Source: Daucus carota subsp. sativus
Taxonomy: Eukaryota; Streptophyta; Magnoliopsida; Apiales; Apiaceae
Length of the DNA: 64,000 nt
Assembly (NCBI RefSeq): GCF_001625215.2
Contig: NC_030384.2
Span: 29,810,527-29,874,526, forward strand
Direction of reading: 5' to 3'
Below, piece after piece: positions 60,132-64,000 of the stretch. The notes beneath the pieces were generated by a model that saw only the letters and a list, made by a program, of their open reading frames with translations, was not told where the DNA came from and searched no databases. A program made the position numbers and the translations under genes. Numbering within the stretch: position 1 is the first letter of the stretch; each line of letters starts with the position of its first letter.

Positions 60132-63100
60132 ATGAAGGCCAGATCAGCCGCTAAATCTCAACTCATCAACACTCCTATCATCAATCTCGATATCAAAAGG
60201 TACACCTATACTTACACGCTCCTGTATGTATCTTTTCAAATCAAGTTGTTTTTCACATTTCATTTTATAAATTCTCTCATTATCAGTATCGATCGTCAAC
60301 TTGTTATTATGCTCACCTATTGATTTTGCTTTGATATAGTGATTTGTATTTTTGTATTTAGGTTTTGAGTAGATTTAGGAAAAGTTATGATTGGGTTTGA
60401 AATGCGTGGGTTTAGGTGGAACTAGTTGTTGTTTTGTGAGGAATTTGTGGTATGAGGTCTGTGAATTGGAGTTTTCGAGTTTATCGTCAAGTATGTTGTT
60501 GTCGAGTTTGAGCCAGAAAGAGTTGGATGCTGATGGCAGGTACATTTGGTCGTGTCTCGGTTTTGTTAGGTGGTAATGTGTCGTGTTTGATAGTGTTCTT
60601 AGAAGGAAAAGTTATGTGTGGTTTTTATTGCTGGATACGAGTTTTTGAGTTGGATTTTTACTGTTGAGTTAGGAATTTCAAGTGCTTGCATGTGGATTAC
60701 TTTTGATGAGATGACGAGATAATTGTTTATGGATTTGGTATTTATTTGTTGAGATATGTTTTCACAGGGATGCTTATGGTTTTGCTGTTAGACCTCAACA
60801 CGTCCACAGATACCGTGAATATGCTAATATCTACAAGGTTCGCATGTTTACAAAACAAGTGAAATGTTGAATGTGCTAGTAATGGTCAATATGTTTCTAT
60901 TAATAAATTATCTTGTTACATATAAGTCTTATCTATCTAAGTTTCAAACCATATATCTACGGTCCTTACATTCTTGAAATTAAATGAAATTTAAAAAGTG
61001 AAGATATTACAAGTCACTTTTATGTCATGTTCTGTTTAATTTAGGAAGAAGAGATGGAAAGATCAGATAGGTGGAAAGACTTTCTGGAACGGCAAGCAGA
61101 GTGTGCTGAGTTGCCTGTAAAAGGGTTATCCGTGGAGGAAAATCGTCCGGCATTGCATGCTGAGGCAAATGAAGTTGAGGCTGATGCTAGCCTGGAAAAT
61201 GGTATTGCAGGGGTTGTATCAGATAGCAAGAAGTCTAAAGCTGATTGCTTGACCGAAAATGTAGTAGAAAATGATGAAGTGCCACCAATTAAGCTAGATA
61301 AAATTTGTGAAAACCTAACATGGACTAAGATCAGACCATCCCTTGGCATAATAGAAGATATGATGAGTAGTCGTGTGAAGAAGACCATTAACAAAATTAC
61401 AAAAGATGAGCAAACTATAAGCCATCTTTCGGTTGAAGATTCCAGACCTGCCAAAGGAGGACGTGTAGAAGACTCTGGAGATGATTTTTATGATGTTGAC
61501 AAATCTGAATCATTTCACAAAGTACCTTTGAGTGATAGCGTTAGTGCCCTTGATAATGATATTGGTGGTAATGTACCTAATTTTGAATCTTTCATTCCAT
61601 GGAAAGAAGAACTGGAGTGTCTTGTTCAAGGGGGAGTTCCAATGGCTCTGAGGGGAGAGGTTGGTTAGCAAACTCTCGCCCCCTTATTCTTGTTGAACTT
61701 AATTGGTGAAATTTTCTTTGACAAATGCTTTAAACATTAAATTGCAGCTTTGGCAAGCTTTTGTGGGAGCGAGGACTCGTAGAGTGGAGAAATATTATCA
61801 AAATTTGCTAGATCAGGACAATGGTGGTATATCTGTTCATCAAAATTCAGATATAGACAACCCTCTGGGTTCTTTAGCAGAAGAGTTCATCTGCATACCT
61901 GAGAAATGGAAAGTGCAAATCGAGAAGGTTATACATACGGGATGATCAAAACATCATTTTTAGTGAATTCACCTTATAGGTGCCATCACTTTTACTTTGA
62001 ACCATTGTCCAATGTTATCAGTATTACATGCAGGATTTGCCTCGAACTTTCCCAGGCCATCCTGCTCTGGATGAGGACGGTAGAAATGCTTTGAGGCGTC
62101 TACTTACAGCATATGCTCGGCATAATCCATCTGTTGGTTACTGCCAGGTATCATAATATATGTAGCCTTCTGTGTATTTCAGCTCTATGTACATATAGGT
62201 GAGTGTTGCTGCAGGCAAAGAAGCTTGAAAAAGAAACATAATAAAATTTGATAACGTTGGACCTGGTTGATATATAGGAAAAGTAAGAAATTTTTTATTT
62301 TTTTATGACATAATATATATAACATAAGTTGTGGATCTGATCCTTGGTCAGGGGCAATACATACCAAAAGGTTCGAAAAAGGAACACGCATAAGAGTCGG
62401 TTTCTGCAAATTGTAAATATATTGTATATCTTTTCTGGATATCTTTAAGGTTTACAGTGTGTATGCACAAGTGTTTATGGGTGGATTTCTCTTTACAGTC
62501 TCCTGTTTTTTTCCGTCTCATATTCAAGCTAAAATGATATTTTTATGGTATATTTACACTCCTGCTGAAGACAACTTATTGTGTTTTGCCTTACTGATCT
62601 TGTGATTTTACCCTTGTGCCAATATCTTGTTCAGGCCATGAATTTTTTTGCAGGATTATTACTGCTTCTGATGCCTGAGGAAAATGCATTCTGGTATATA
62701 TATATGCTTTGCCATCTTCATACTGAAACAAGCAAAAACATTTTGTAACATAATGCATTGATGCAATTTATATATGTAGATCTACTTTTACCATGTTATG
62801 TGTAGGGACAGCTTAAACTGTTTTATGTATTTTTAAGTTTTGTATGCTGTCAGGACTTTGTTGGGCATCCTTGATGACTATTTTGACGGTTATTATTCAG
62901 AGGAAATGATAGAATCTCAGGTAGAAATACCTTCTAATTGCTATTGCAAAATGATGGTTCCCTTCTCTTCATTTTATGTTTTTAAGTAGAGGGAAGATTA
63001 TAATGTGAAATGTCATTGTGTTATTCATTTAGGTTGACCAGCAAGTTTTTGAGGAGCTGGTGCGAGAAAGATTTCCAAAATTAGGTTTGCATTAATATAT

Positions 63101-63918
63101 CTATTAAGAGTTACTGCATGTAAACTTTGGGTTTCTTACTGAATCTAATTTGTTGCAGTCAATCATCTAGATTACCTTGAAGTGCCGGTAGCATCGGTCA
63201 CTGGACCATGGTTTCTCTCAATATTTATGAATATGATGCCATGGGAAAGTGGTCAGGTTCTATATCTATTAAGAACTTGATTTTATGTTAATAATGCAAA
63301 TATGATATTTATATTTGACAGCTATGTATTGGTTCATCTAATTCCGTTACAAGATTTTAATTGGCAGTCTACTGTTTGCTGTGTTATCTGATTGGTGCTT
63401 CATCTTTGCCTTCAGTTCTTAGAGTTTGGGATGTGCTTTTATTTGAGGGAAATCGTGTAATGGTGTTTCGAACAGCACTTGCTTTGTTGGAGTTATATGG
63501 TATTGGTGAATAAACTAAGTTCTATTAAATTTTAATGTTTTTCAAGAATCACAGATGTATATGCTGTTTTCAACTCCCTTAAACATCTCAATGTGAGCTT
63601 AATCTTGGTCAGCTTTGTGTAGGACCTGCATTAGTTACAACCAAGGATGCCGGAGATGCAGTTACTCTGCTGCAATCACTTGCTGGTTCGACATTTGATA
63701 GCAGTCAACTTGTCTTGACAGCTTGTATGGGTTATCCAAATGTAAATGAATCCAGATTACAGGAACTAAGAAATAAGAATCGACCAGCTGTAAGAGCTGC
63801 TGCAGAGGAAAGATCAAGTAGGCTTAAAGCTTTGAGTGGTTCTGCCAATTCAGATAAATTGGCTATAAATAGTAATGAGGATCCAGAGCATGATTCTGTT
63901 CCAGATCTTCAAGAGCAG
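60132..63918 (+). CDS. Rab-GAP/TBC domain protein, 3' end off window
   Basis: Stimulates GTP hydrolysis by Rab-type GTPases in membrane traffic. Exons: 60132-60199, 60768-60837, 61045-61659, 61748-61927, 62034-62147, 62635-62693, 62854-62920, 63033-63084, 63159-63251, 63416-63499 and 63623-63918, all in phase. The N-terminus [20 protein letters not shown] is followed by [19 protein letters not shown] and an acidic linker. The TBC domain begins [19 protein letters not shown]. The arginine finger is in [12 protein letters not shown] and the glutamine finger in SVGYCQAMNF, so GAP activity should be intact. Then come LLDDYF-like [25 protein letters not shown] and [19 protein letters not shown]. 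The post-TBC part [20 protein letters not shown] matches the plant family I recall as At2g39280/At3g55020. A long C-terminal region continues past the window. Confidence 0.92.
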
Positions 63919-64000
63919 GTAATTCCACTTATAATTATATTACTAGTCTTTCCGTTATTTTACACCTAAATCATTATTATTATAAATCAATTATTTCTTC

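Noticed and set aside
61041..61454. 137-aa minus-strand ORF
   Set aside because: It lies opposite the large third exon of the TBC gene and its serine/phenylalanine-rich text is a shadow.
1..64000. tRNA, CRISPR or operon-like features
   Set aside because: I looked for tRNA arm motifs and regularly spaced repeats and saw none. The DNA is eukaryotic, so operons and ribosome binding sites do not apply.

Overview
The window is nuclear DNA from a flowering plant, almost certainly a eudicot. It is AT-rich, its genes have many GT-AG introns, it carries a miR172-regulated AP2 gene, a clade-D type PP2C and a plastid 23S rRNA insertion, and its spacers are full of small transposons (Stowaway, PIF/Harbinger-like and Mutator-like). 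I cannot name the species from sequence alone. All exon joins below come from reading frame plus GT/AG sites and from known family sequence; no transcripts were available.

Layout, left to right. (1) 133-3449 (+): 3' half of TAF5, a TFIID subunit with WD40 repeats; it runs off the left edge. (2) 5747-8648 (-): an AP2-type flowering repressor of the SMZ/SNZ/TOE group with an intact miR172 site and a second AP2 domain that lacks one exon. (3) 8.8-16.6 kb: spacer with Stowaway MITEs, a GGCATGCC-rich element, a 117-bp tandem duplication, a decayed plastid 23S rRNA piece and a foldback inside a PIF-like element. (4) 16716-16874 (+): an unlisted 52-aa secreted peptide gene with a TATA box. (5) 20212-21026 (-): nuclear gene for mitochondrial ribosomal protein S19. 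(6) 21.1-23.7 kb: a cluster of terminal-inverted-repeat elements. (7) 25806-31897 (+): long coiled-coil protein of the plant 'CAP-Gly domain linker' type. (8) 32.4-34.3 kb: palindromic repeats and a PIF-like MITE with clear TAA duplications. (9) 34581-43318 (-): nitrilase-superfamily amidase with a 3.6-kb intron filled by transposons. (10) 44.4-46.8 kb: decayed LTR-retrotransposon leader and gag, plus Stowaway. (11) 48089-51856 (+): PP2C phosphatase with a 45-codon upstream ORF. (12) 53548-57480 (-): phosphatidylglycerophosphate synthase. (13) 57.9-59.4 kb: MITE pieces and a Helitron-like stretch. (14) 60132-63918 (+): Rab-GAP/TBC protein, cut by the right edge.

The genes are independent housekeeping and regulatory loci, not an operon. 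From memory, the set SMZ/SNZ-type AP2, coiled-coil linker, PP2C, PGP synthase and TBC protein is also clustered at two duplicated Arabidopsis loci, so most of this window looks like a conserved ancestral gene block. I found no new enzymatic or defence system. The points most worth checking are the exon loss in the AP2 gene, the complementary repeat tracts in its pre-mRNA, the small peptide gene, and the Mutator-like family with 9-bp target duplications.
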